In this document: piece after piece, positions 52,000 through 59,831 of the stretch
Position numbering within the stretch: the first letter of the stretch is position 1
Layout: each line of letters opens with the position of its first letter
Origin: Nonomuraea aurantiaca
GTDB taxonomy: Bacteria > Actinomycetota > Actinomycetes > Streptosporangiales > Streptosporangiaceae
Direction of reading: 5' to 3'
Assembly (NCBI RefSeq): GCF_020215705.1
Contig: NZ_JAIWNB010000028.1
Span: 60,070 to 124,069 of the forward strand
Length of the DNA stretch: 64,000 nt
Position numbers and translations under genes: made by a program
The notes under the pieces: generated by a model
Told to the model about the DNA's origin: nothing
Seen by the model: only the letters and a program-made list of their open reading frames with translations
Databases searched by the model: none

Positions 52000-53097
52000 G
52001 TGAAAATCCGGGTAAACCGCGATGTTCTGGCAGACGCGGTGGCGTGGGCCGCCAGGGTGCTGCCCAGCCGCCCTGTGGTGCCCGTGCTCTCGGGGCTGCT
52101 GCTGGGGGCAGACGAGGAGCTGAGCCTGTCCGCGTTCGACTACGACGTCTCGGCCCAGGCCAGGATCGACGCCGACGTGGCCGAGCAGGGCCAGGTGCTC
52201 ATCCCCGGCCGCCTGCTCGCGGAGATCAGCCGCAGCCTGCCCGCCGACGACGTCGAGATCGTCACCGAGGGGCAGGAGGCGGTCCTGACCTGTGGCAGCG
52301 CCGAGTTCGGCCTGATCACGATGCCCGTCGAAGACTTCCCGACCATGCCCACGATGCCGCCGAGCATCGGCGCCATCGGCGGCGGCGTCTTCGCCTCGGC
52401 CGTGGGCCAGGTCGCGCCCGCCTCCAGCCGCGACGACACGCTGCCGATGCTCACCGGCATCAGGGTCGACATCGAGGGCGAGTCGGTCACGATGGCGGCC
52501 ACCGACCGCTACCGCATCGCGGCCCGCGAACTCACCTGGCGCCCGGCCACGCCCGACGTCGCGGTGTCCGCCATGGTGCCGGCCCGCGTGCTGGTCGACG
52601 TGGCCAAGACGCTGCGCGGCGGCGAGGTGGCGGTGGCGCTGGGCGACGGCGTGGCGGGCTTCGAGAGCGTCGGCCGCAGCACCACGGTCCGCCTGCTCGA
52701 CGAGCAGTTCATCGACTACCGCACCAGGCTGACCGCCGACTGGTCGATCAGGGCCGACGTGCCGGTGACGGCGTTCGTCAACGCCATCAAGCGGGTGGCG
52801 CTGGTGGCCGAGCGCAACACCGCGATCCGGCTGTCGTTCAGCCAGGGTCACGTGCGCATCCAGGCCGGCGGCGGCGACATCGGCCGCGGCTCCGAGGTGG
52901 TCGAGTGCGAGCTGCGCGGTGACGACATCCAGATCGCCTTCCAGTCGCAGTTCCTCCTCGACGGCTTGACCGGCATAGAGAGCGACCTGGCCCGCCTCAA
53001 TATGGAGTCACCGACAAGGGCCGCCCTGATCCAGGACGTTCCTGGAGATGGGCAGCCCAGCTTCCGCTATTTGGTGATGTCGCTGCGCCTCGGCTGA
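52000..53097 (+). CDS. dnaN: DNA polymerase III beta subunit (sliding clamp), likely a paralogue
   Basis: A 365-residue DnaN-type clamp from GTG 52000 (AAAGG upstream). VLADAVAWAARVLPSRP, FDYDVSAQARID, TDRYRIAARELTW and the final FRYLVMSLRL follow DnaN along its whole length. The clamp encircles DNA and tethers polymerases. Normally dnaN follows dnaA at oriC; here it is alone, between a response regulator and a FadR-type gene, so I think it is a second clamp gene. Whether the main copy lies elsewhere cannot be seen. Confidence 0.9.
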   Translation: MKIRVNRDVLADAVAWAARVLPSRPVVPVLSGLLLGADEELSLSAFDYDVSAQARIDADVAEQGQVLIPGRLLAEISRSLPADDVEIVTEGQEAVLTCGSAEFGLITMPVEDFPTMPTMPPSIGAIGGGVFASAVGQVAPASSRDDTLPMLTGIRVDIEGESVTMAATDRYRIAARELTWRPATPDVAVSAMVPARVLVDVAKTLRGGEVAVALGDGVAGFESVGRSTTVRLLDEQFIDYRTRLTADWSIRADVPVTAFVNAIKRVALVAERNTAIRLSFSQGHVRIQAGGGDIGRGSEVVECELRGDDIQIAFQSQFLLDGLTGIESDLARLNMESPTRAALIQDVPGDGQPSFRYLVMSLRLG

Positions 53098-53107
53098 CCC
53101 TTGCGGG

Positions 53108-53785
53108 TTATTCGCCCTCGGTGAGCGCGATGAGAATGTGCTCCATGCAGGCATGCCCGGCGCGCTCGGCGGCGGTGGCGTCGCCCGAGGAGATGGCGCG
53201 CGCGATGGCGTCGTGGGGGATGTAGCTCTTGTTCAGCGATGTGCCGGCGGCCGTGATGCTGGCCCGCAGCGCCGCCGAGAAGTCCTCGTAGAGGTCGATC
53301 AGCACGAGGTTGTGCGTGGCGTGCGCCACGGACATGTGGAAGGCCAGATCGGCCTCGACGAAGGCGTCCGGGTCGTCCAGCTCCCAGGCGCGGTCGCGCT
53401 CGGCCAGGGCCGCCTCGATGCGCAGGATGTCCTCGTCGGTGCGCCGGGTGGCGGCCAGGCGAGCAGATTCGACCTCCAGTGCGCGTCGCACTTCGAGGAT
53501 CTCCAGCTGCTCGGCCTGGCGCAGGCGCCTCAGCATGGCGCCGGAGAGCTCGCTGGTAGCACGGACATAGGTCCCGTCACCCTGGCGGCACTCCAGCAGC
53601 CCGGCGTGTGTAAGCGCGCGTACGGCCTCGCGAACGGTGTTGCGTCCCACGCCGAGTTGCTCCGCGAGCACCGTCTCAGTTGGGATCTTGCCGTTCATCT
53701 GCCACAACCCTGAGGTGATCTGCTCCTTGAGCTGATCGATCACCTGGTCGACGAGCGAAGCTCGCTGAGCCGTACGCAGACTCAC
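53108..53785 (-). CDS. FadR/GntR-family transcriptional regulator (FCD domain)
   Basis: A 225-residue regulator from GTG 53785 behind GGAGGAGG. The GntR winged helix has KIPTETVLAEQLGVGRNTVREAVRAL. The C-terminal FCD domain shows the metal-binding pattern including DLAFHMSVAHATHN. These proteins respond to small organic acids. A clear inverted repeat lies 22 bases upstream of its start. It converges on the clamp gene. Confidence 0.92.
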   Translation of the reverse strand: MSLRTAQRASLVDQVIDQLKEQITSGLWQMNGKIPTETVLAEQLGVGRNTVREAVRALTHAGLLECRQGDGTYVRATSELSGAMLRRLRQAEQLEILEVRRALEVESARLAATRRTDEDILRIEAALAERDRAWELDDPDAFVEADLAFHMSVAHATHNLVLIDLYEDFSAALRASITAAGTSLNKSYIPHDAIARAISSGDATAAERAGHACMEHILIALTEGE

Positions 53786-53806
53786 AGTCCGCCTCCTCCG
53801 GGGGTG

Positions 53807-53833
53807 CCAGTCATCCCATGAGTCAATGACTGG
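53807..53833. promoter_or_regulatory. Inverted repeat upstream of the GntR gene (probable operator)
   Basis: CCAGTCAT (53807-53814) and ATGACTGG (53826-53833) are perfect 8-base arms with an 11-base centre. It lies in the promoter region of the FadR-type regulator, consistent with autoregulation. Confidence 0.65.
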
Positions 53834-53884
53834 TAGACCCTAATTATTCCAGACTCAAAAACCAAATCTGGAGCTCCCGGAGGG

Positions 53885-55240
53885 CTAGCGGGACACTGAA
53901 ACGTCGATCTTCACCCCTGCCAGTGCGGAATGGACTCCGGCGGCCTCCAACGCCCTGCGATAGGCGCTGGTCTGCTGGGCCTTGTCGCCGGAACTGCCGT
54001 AGAGGTCGCCCAGCTCTCGCCAGCAACGTGCGGCCTGCCTGTCGGAGCCGAACACCGGACGGTTGAGCGTCTCGAGCAGCTGCCGGGCCTCGCCGAGAGG
54101 TCTCGACAGGTCGGCGTCCAGAGCGAGCGCGACGCTGGCGAGCACGAGGTAGGCCTCGGCCGGTGCCGTGCCCGGAGCGTCGTGCACCAGATCGAGCGCC
54201 GAGGTGGCCAGCTCGCCCGCTCGCACGGCGTCTCGTGCCCGCAGCTTGACCCTGGCGTGCGCGATGAGGCTCTCGCCGTGCTCCTGCGTGCTGCCCGCGG
54301 TGCTCGCGAACACGCGAGACGCCGCTTCGGCCCACCGGTCGGCCTCGGCGATCGGCGCGGAGTCCAGCCTGGCCCAGTGCATGGCCACACGGGCCAGCTG
54401 CAGCGTGAGCCTGGCGGGCCGGCCGGCCATGATCGCGTCGTCGGCCAGGCGTACGGCCAGCGCGGAGTCCTCGCCACCGGCGGCGGCCACACTGGCCTGC
54501 CAGAGGGCGTGGATCTCAGCGGAACGGTCCACAATCTCAGACACGCCGCTGGCGTCGAGCACCCGCCGGACGAAGCCGAGCTCGGGAGAGTCGCCCTCGC
54601 GTCCGCTGCGCACCTCTATCAGCGCGGCGGCCAGGTCGATGGCGATCTCGCCTTGCGTGATCGCCAGCCGCTCCGCCTGCTCCAGCGCGTGCGCGGCCAG
54701 GTCGCGGGCCCGCAGGCGGTCGCCCGCCCGCTGATAGCAGCGGCTCAGCGCGACGGTGAGCGGCAGGTCGGCCAGCCGCTCAGGATGGGCCGCCGCCTCC
54801 CTGCGCAGCCGCTCGAACGCCTCGACCGCCTGGCCGAGCCGTCCCTGCGCTTCGAGGGCGCGCGCCCTGCCAAGGCGGGCGTGCGCGGTCAGCAGCGCGT
54901 TCTCCTCGTCGGCCGCCTTCACGATCTCCGTGAAGCGGTCGGCCGCGAGGACGGGGTCGCCATGCTGTAGCTCCAGCTCAGCGTGGCGGAGGCCGAGCTC
55001 GGTATCGATGCGCTGCCGAGGCTCGATCCCATGCAGGAGGAACTCGGTGGTGCACCCCAGGCGCTCGGCCAGGAGTCTTGCTACAACCGGAGTCGGAGTC
55101 CGCTTGCCCGACTCGATGAGCGAGACATAACTGTCAGACAGGTCGGGTCCGGCCAGCTGGGCCTGTGACATCCGCCTGTTTAGCCGCAGTCCTCGGACGC
55201 GGTCACCGATGGTTCCCTGACTCGGCATCTCATCTCTCAA
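53885..55240 (-). CDS. XRE-family regulator with TPR domain
   Basis: A 451-residue protein with an N-terminal XRE helix-turn-helix (RVRGLRLNRRMSQAQLAG and SYVSLIESGKRTPTP, about residues 13-52) followed by some 370 residues of helical TPR-like repeats. Such proteins often respond to peptides or protein partners in development or virulence control. ATG 55240 is used; ATG at 55228 (MPSQGTIGD) is equally likely. A palindrome lies just upstream. Confidence 0.88.
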   Translation of the reverse strand: MRDEMPSQGTIGDRVRGLRLNRRMSQAQLAGPDLSDSYVSLIESGKRTPTPVVARLLAERLGCTTEFLLHGIEPRQRIDTELGLRHAELELQHGDPVLAADRFTEIVKAADEENALLTAHARLGRARALEAQGRLGQAVEAFERLRREAAAHPERLADLPLTVALSRCYQRAGDRLRARDLAAHALEQAERLAITQGEIAIDLAAALIEVRSGREGDSPELGFVRRVLDASGVSEIVDRSAEIHALWQASVAAAGGEDSALAVRLADDAIMAGRPARLTLQLARVAMHWARLDSAPIAEADRWAEAASRVFASTAGSTQEHGESLIAHARVKLRARDAVRAGELATSALDLVHDAPGTAPAEAYLVLASVALALDADLSRPLGEARQLLETLNRPVFGSDRQAARCWRELGDLYGSSGDKAQQTSAYRRALEAAGVHSALAGVKIDVSVSR

Positions 55241-55262
55241 GGCGGGGAAGGGTCAACACTCC

Positions 55263-55289
55263 GCAATGATTGCATGAAGTGGCGCAATC
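55263..55289. promoter_or_regulatory. Palindrome upstream of the XRE-TPR gene (probable operator)
   Basis: GCAATGATTGC (55263-55273) is a perfect palindrome, and a further GCAATC half-site follows at 55284-55289. It is 23 bases before the start codon, a position fitting autoregulation. Confidence 0.5.
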
Positions 55290-55324
55290 GGGTATCCCCA
55301 CGTGAAGAATTCCCCACGGCAGGA

Positions 55325-55855
55325 TTAATCGTCGCTGTCGTCCTTGCTGGGGAAAAGCATCTGGCACACTTCGAGGTACAGGGTCTCCGGATACGGAATG
55401 TACTCGACTGTTGACAGCGCCTGATCCTGACCAGCGGATTCAAGGATGAACTCACCGTAGCCGAGCATGCGCCCAAGGAGAGATCGCTGGAAGCTCATGT
55501 CGGTGACCTTGCCCAACGGCATCATCGCGACTTTGCGCGTGATGAGGCCCGTGGTGAGCAACATCCGCTTTGAGGTGACCACAAAGTAGTCGACCGACCA
55601 CTCCGCGACTTTCCATACAAAGCGGATCAAGAGCAGAAGCCAGAGCCACCAGACGACGACGAGGGCCGTGCTGCTCCCCTCGCCGCCGAAAATCTTGCTG
55701 AGCAGTCCGGCGATGATCAGGCCGCCGAAAACCTCGGCGACCGGGCGAAGCAGCACGGCTGGGTGACGCCGTACCATGATGACCTGTTGTTCATGGGGGA
55801 GAAGGTAGCGGTTGACCGACGCCGGAGCAGAGTCCCCGTGGGTCACAAGTCTCAT
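55325..55855 (-). CDS. PH domain-containing membrane protein
   Basis: A 176-residue protein: a short N-terminal part (LLPHEQQVIMVRRHPAVLLRP), two close hydrophobic helices, then a bacterial PH-like domain (DYFVVTSKRMLLTTGLITRK and PLGKVTDMSFQRSLLGRMLG). This bPH2 layout is common in actinobacteria and its role is unclear. Its ATG overlaps the stop of a 52-residue ORF (ATGA), so both are translated together. Confidence 0.85.
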   Translation of the reverse strand: MRLVTHGDSAPASVNRYLLPHEQQVIMVRRHPAVLLRPVAEVFGGLIIAGLLSKIFGGEGSSTALVVVWWLWLLLLIRFVWKVAEWSVDYFVVTSKRMLLTTGLITRKVAMMPLGKVTDMSFQRSLLGRMLGYGEFILESAGQDQALSTVEYIPYPETLYLEVCQMLFPSKDDSDD

Positions 55856-56010
55856 GCGAGGTTGTTCACAAATTGGGCCAGTGAGTCGGCCGCGTTGATC
55901 ACGTTGTCGAACACCCCTCTGACCGCGTCAGCGGCATCGGTTGGTCGCGCGAACAGGTAGTACGCCACAAAAGCCATACCACCGTATGTGAGGACCTTTT
56001 TGACCTGCAC
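55852..56010 (-). CDS. 52-residue small protein coupled to the PH-domain gene
   Basis: GTG 56010 is preceded by GGAGGCGACA, an excellent ribosome binding site, and the frame ends in TGA overlapping the PH-domain gene start. The product begins MQVKKVLTYGGMAFVAYYLF, a basic start with one hydrophobic segment, then an amphipathic helix (DAADAVRGVFDNVINAADSL). I know no named family. The coupling suggests a partner subunit. Confidence 0.75.
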   Translation of the reverse strand: MQVKKVLTYGGMAFVAYYLFARPTDAADAVRGVFDNVINAADSLAQFVNNLA

Positions 56011-56107
56011 TGTCGCCTCCGTACCACTTACCTACTCCACCCGCTCTCTACATTACCCACCCCAATGCCGGGGTAAAGGTAACTTGACGGGATAGTTTTG
56101 ATCTTGC

Positions 56108-56332
56108 TTAGCCACGTTCGCTGGCCACGAGAGCCAGGACGTGAAGGTGCTTGCGCGCGATCCGCTCGACGAGACTCGGATGGGCGTAGCCCGTGACCTC
56201 CAGCGCGCCGTAGTGCGCCGCTTCGACGCAGCGCGTTACGGTGATCGCGGAGTGGATGCCGACGAACTCCTCGCGGAGTGCCGTCTCCACGTCCGCGTAC
56301 GGACTTGGCTCCGCCTCGGTGTGGTCGCTCAC
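56108..56332 (-). CDS. Small protein resembling three-helix-bundle dimerisation-domain proteins
   Basis: A 74-residue protein from GTG 56332 (AGG upstream); the frame continues to 56380 without another good start. DVETALREEFVGIHSAITV followed by HPSLVERIARKHL has the pattern of the small actinobacterial three-helix-bundle proteins. Function is unknown. It is adjacent to upp in the same direction but separated by about 130 bases. Confidence 0.6.
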   Translation of the reverse strand: MSDHTEAEPSPYADVETALREEFVGIHSAITVTRCVEAAHYGALEVTGYAHPSLVERIARKHLHVLALVASERG

Positions 56333-56461
56333 GACAACACCTCGGTAGCCGGACAAACGCTCATCGCTGCTCCCCACCACGCGCGTGCGGAAGTTGCCTT
56401 CCCCTCACCTCATACCCACGTGACAACAGTATGTAACGAAGTGAGTGCGCAGCGTGACGAG

Positions 56462-57100
56462 TCAGACCACCCCGTACAAACGATCTCCGGCGTCGCCCAG
56501 CCCTGGAACGATGTAACCGTTCTCGTTCAGCCGCTCGTCGAGGGCGGCTGTCACGACGCGGATCGGCTTGCCGGAGTTGGCGAACACCTTGTCCATGTAC
56601 GCCAATCCTTCGGGCGCGGCGAGCAGGCAGATCGCCGTGACGTCCACCGCCCCGCGGTCGAACAGGAATCGCACGGCCGCGGCCAGCGTGCCGCCGGTGG
56701 CCAGCATGGGGTCGACCACGTAGCACTGGCGCCCGGACAGGTCGTCGGGCAGCCGGGTGGCGTAGGTCTCGGCCTCCAGCGTCGACTCGTTGCGGATCAT
56801 GCCCAGGAAACCGACCTCGGCCGTGGGCAGCAGCCTGGTCATGCCGTCGAGCATGCCGAGACCCGCCCGCAGGATCGGCACGACCAGCGGATAGGGCTTG
56901 GCCATCCGCACCCCGTGGGCCTCGGCGACCGGCGTCTGCACGGTCACGTCCGCGACCCGCACATCGCGCGTCGCCTCGTACGCCAGCAGGGTCACCAGCT
57001 CGTCCGCGAGCCGGCGGAACGTCGGCGAGTCCGTCCGGACATCGCGCAGCGTGGTGAGCTTGTGCGCTACGAGAGGATGGTCGACGACGAGGGTTTCCAT
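56462..57100 (-). CDS. upp: Uracil phosphoribosyltransferase
   Basis: A 212-residue enzyme making UMP from uracil and PRPP. ATG 57100 (METLVVDHPLVAHKLTTLRD) is the conserved start; the frame extends to 57181 without support. The PRPP loop is VVDPMLATGGTLAAA, and GYIVPGLGDAGDRLYGV near the end binds uracil. It is divergent from the deaminase-associated genes. Confidence 0.96.
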   Translation of the reverse strand: METLVVDHPLVAHKLTTLRDVRTDSPTFRRLADELVTLLAYEATRDVRVADVTVQTPVAEAHGVRMAKPYPLVVPILRAGLGMLDGMTRLLPTAEVGFLGMIRNESTLEAETYATRLPDDLSGRQCYVVDPMLATGGTLAAAVRFLFDRGAVDVTAICLLAAPEGLAYMDKVFANSGKPIRVVTAALDERLNENGYIVPGLGDAGDRLYGVV

Positions 57101-57240
57101 AAGGGACAACGCTATCTTGTGTGCAACGAACCGGCACGTCGCGTCATGGGTTTTGATCACAATTTGGTCGGAGCAGCCCACGGGGGGTGGCCGGGTCTGG
57201 AACGATTGGATCCCGTAGTGACCACGTCGTGGGGTGGACG

Positions 57241-57750
57241 ATGACAGAAGAAGATGCGCTCGACTTCGCCATCGTGGTCTATCGCGAGGACGAGTGCTGG
57301 GAGGCCGGCCTGCTGCCGGTCGCGCTGACGTCTGATCTGCATGGGCTGATCAAGGCGCTGCGCCAGCAGCCGAGCGAGAGTGGCACGATCGGCCTGGTCG
57401 CCGTGGGCGACGAGTTCTTCGTGGCGCTGCGCGTCCTGGGTGATCGCGTCGATGTGTTCCTGTCCGACATCGCCGCGTCCTGGGACTTCCCGCTGGCCGA
57501 GCAGGTCCTCGACTACCTCGACGTGCCGATCCCCGATGAGGAGGAGCTCGACGAGATCCTCCAGGACGAGGACACGGTGCTCCCGGCAGGCGATCTGTCC
57601 ATCTTCGCGGATCTGGGACTCGACGAGATGGAGCTGGGCATACTCTCCGGCGACATCGAACTCCTCCCGGAAGACGTACTCTCCAGCATCGCCGCGCGGC
57701 TCGGCTTCTCCGAGCCGTTCGAGCGGGCCATCGAATCGGTCTTCGGCTGA
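57241..57750 (+). CDS. tRNA adenosine deaminase-associated protein, copy 1
   Basis: A 169-residue acidic protein from ATG 57241 (a GTG-initiated extension upstream is unlikely). DFAIVVYREDECWEAGLLP and EVFLSDIAASWDFPLAEQVLDYL-like segments match the actinobacterial family encoded before tadA. Its biochemical role is not known. It is followed 16 bases later by a second, diverged member of the same family and then tadA, in one operon. Confidence 0.85.
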   Translation: MTEEDALDFAIVVYREDECWEAGLLPVALTSDLHGLIKALRQQPSESGTIGLVAVGDEFFVALRVLGDRVDVFLSDIAASWDFPLAEQVLDYLDVPIPDEEELDEILQDEDTVLPAGDLSIFADLGLDEMELGILSGDIELLPEDVLSSIAARLGFSEPFERAIESVFG

Positions 57751-57766
57751 CCCCTGGAGCACGGAC

Positions 57767-58243
57767 ATGGCGTCCAACACCTTCTCTGCGGCCTTCGTCA
57801 AGATCTCCGGCGGCTGGAGCGGCGCCGAGGTCGATCTCGGTGACGCCGAGATCGTCGACGACTTCGGCGACGCGGTGACCGAGGCCCTCGGCCTGTCCGG
57901 TGACGAGCTCGCCCTGCTCTGCGTCGAGGTGGAGGACGAATGGTTCGCCATCGTCCGCTACCGCGGTGACGACGAGCCCCGGGTGTTCCTCTCCGACGCC
58001 CACGCCATCATGTCGGACATGCTCGGCGAGCTGTTCGCGGAGTTCGCCGGGGTGGCGCCCGACAAGGACGGCAACGGGCTGGGCGTCAAGCCGTCCGGCG
58101 ACTTCGAACTGCTCAGCGACCTGGGCGTGGGCTCGGAAGAGCTGCTGGAGCTGAGCATGGAAGAGGGCGTGCTGCCGGCCGACATCCTCTCGGTGATCGC
58201 CGAGCGGCTGTCCTTCGCCGACGAGCTCGACCGGTTGCGGTGA
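57767..58243 (+). CDS. tRNA adenosine deaminase-associated protein, copy 2
   Basis: A 158-residue acidic protein from ATG 57767. VEVEDEWFAIVRYRGDDEPRVFLSDAHAI and the tail DLGVGSEELLELSMEEGVLPADILSVIAERL (in parts) mirror copy 1 (DLGLDEMELGILSGDIELLPEDVLSSIAARL, in parts), so the two arose by tandem duplication. Its stop overlaps the tadA start by GTGA. Confidence 0.82.
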   Translation: MASNTFSAAFVKISGGWSGAEVDLGDAEIVDDFGDAVTEALGLSGDELALLCVEVEDEWFAIVRYRGDDEPRVFLSDAHAIMSDMLGELFAEFAGVAPDKDGNGLGVKPSGDFELLSDLGVGSEELLELSMEEGVLPADILSVIAERLSFADELDRLR

Positions 58244-58695
58244 ACCACGCCGACGCGATGCGCCTGGCCCTGTCGGAGGCCGCCGCGGCCGGCGCCCGTG
58301 GCGAGGTCCCCGTCGGCGCGGTCGTGCTCGGCCCGCGAGGGGAGGTGCTCGCCTCCGCCGGCAACTCCCGCGAGTCCTCCGCCGATCCGACCGCGCACGC
58401 GGAGGTTCTGGCACTCCAGCAGGCCGCCCGGTCGCTCGGGGGGTGGCGGCTGAGCGGCTGCACGCTCGTGGTCACGCTGGAGCCGTGCACGATGTGCGCG
58501 GGGGCCGCGGTGCTGGCCCGGGTCGACCGCATCGTGTACGGGGCGGTCGACGAGAAGGCCGGGGCTGTGGGGTCACTGTGGGACGTGGTCCGTGACCGCA
58601 GGCTCAACCACCGTCCCGAGGTCGTCATGGGTGTGCTGGGCGAGGAGTGCGCCGCGGTACTAAAGGAGTTCTTCGGCACTCGGCGGATCCGGTAA
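58240..58695 (+). CDS. tadA: tRNA adenosine(34) deaminase
   Basis: A 151-residue zinc deaminase that converts A34 to inosine in tRNA-Arg(ACG). The zinc and catalytic residues are in HAE (His53, Glu55) and PCTMC (Cys83, Cys86). GTG 58240 overlaps the preceding stop. EVPVGAVVLGPRGEVLA and the final EFFGTRR are typical of TadA. Confidence 0.96.
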   Translation: MNHADAMRLALSEAAAAGARGEVPVGAVVLGPRGEVLASAGNSRESSADPTAHAEVLALQQAARSLGGWRLSGCTLVVTLEPCTMCAGAAVLARVDRIVYGAVDEKAGAVGSLWDVVRDRRLNHRPEVVMGVLGEECAAVLKEFFGTRRIR

Positions 58696-58705
58696 GCTCG
58701 TCGAC

Positions 58706-58792
58706 GGTGGTGTCGCCTAGTGGCCGAGGGCGCACGCCTCGAAAGCGTGTGATGGGGCAACTCATCCGTGGGTTCAAATCCCACCACCACCG
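58706..58792 (+). tRNA. tRNA-Ser (anticodon CGA)
   Basis: A full cloverleaf can be drawn: acceptor GGTGGTG/CACCACC, D arm GCC..GGC, anticodon stem CACGC/GCGTG with loop CTCGAAA (anticodon CGA at 58740-58742), a long variable arm GATG..CATC typical of serine tRNAs, and T arm GTGGG-TTCAAAT-CCCAC. Discriminator base is G at 58792. CCA is not encoded. Confidence 0.95.
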
Positions 58793-58802
58793 CCGCTAAA
58801 TC

Positions 58803-58836
58803 GGGCCTCCGACCTGCACTAACAGGTCGGAGGCCC
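58803..58836 (+). terminator. Strong terminator after tRNA-Ser
   Basis: GGGCCTCCGACCTG (58803-58816) pairs perfectly over 14 bp with CAGGTCGGAGGCCC (58823-58836), loop CACTAA, followed by TT. It ends the tRNA transcript 10 bases past the tRNA. Confidence 0.88.
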
Positions 58837-58896
58837 TTCGCATGACAAGATCATGGGGGAACCGTGGGGGAACGGGCCTCCAGGCGATCTTGAAAT

Positions 58897-59549
58897 GCTG
58901 GTCCGCTCCACCGGCGTCGCTGCCGCCGATTTACCCGCCTTGCCGATGATCAGATCGCCTTCCCAGTGCCCGGGAACGGCGCGGCCCGCCATCGCCGCCG
59001 GCCGGTCCTCGATGGAAGGAATCCCCACAATTCGGGCACACATGGACTTGGTCCGCCCCCGCGGCCGGCGCTCCTCGCGACCGTGCCGCAACCGAATGCC
59101 CTGCGCCGCCAGCTCACCCTTGGGCGAGGCATACATCCAGGTGTAAATCGCCTCGTGGGACGCCACCTTCCCAGGGTCGCGGTATCCGGCTCGCGGCGCA
59201 AGCGGCCCGCGATCTGCTCAGGCGACCATCCAATGCACAGCCCGGCGACCACCTGCTCCCGCAGGGTGAGGTCAGCATCCAGTTTGCGGCACTTGGGCCG
59301 CTTGCGCTGCTCGGCCGCGTCACGTTCGGCCCGATGCGCTCGATATGCCTGCCTGCCACCATGGCGCTTGACCTCCCGACACACCACCGACGGATCACGA
59401 CCGATATGCGCGGCGATCTCCATATTGCTCATCGGCTCCATCAGGCATCGGGAGATCTCCTCACGATCACTGGCCGTCAACTGACACCGCGCCACAGCAC
59501 CTCTCCGGTCGCTCGTCGTAACGAGAAGACCGAAGACTGTCACGACCAA
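58897..59549 (-). pseudogene. IS30-family transposase, frameshifted and truncated
   Basis: The minus strand first reads LTASDREEISRCLMEPMSNM, SVVCREVKRHGG and WSPEQIAGRL, the N-terminal HTH half of IS30 transposases. Near 59180 the coding continues in another frame with SHEAIYTWMYASPKGEL and VPGHWEGDLIIGK, the first part of the DDE domain. Homology ends at about 58897, so the later catalytic Asp and Glu are missing. The copy is inactive. No terminal inverted repeats could be assigned. Confidence 0.88.
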
Positions 59550-59831
59550 AGATCAAAAACTCAACGAGGGCCAGATGCAACGAATGTCCGCTTGGCCAGA
59601 AGTCCCGATTGTCTCCACCGCTTGGGATCAAGGGTGCGTCGGCTCTTGCAGCCGAACTGAGCCCTGGGTAAATTTCTCGAAAGCCATCACTTGAAGTAAA
59701 TGTTCAGATGCTGAGAGTTATTAGTGTGCTGAAGGTCGAGTAGGTGACAGCGGGGCCGGGAGGGCGCACGGCATGACGAGCACGTTGGCAAGCAGCGTCG
59801 GTGCGCTGCAGGCTGTGGCGTGGAGACTGTG

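Noticed and set aside
54983..55168. Other small open frames antisense to the XRE-TPR gene
   Set aside because: All mirror the real gene and have no ribosome binding site.
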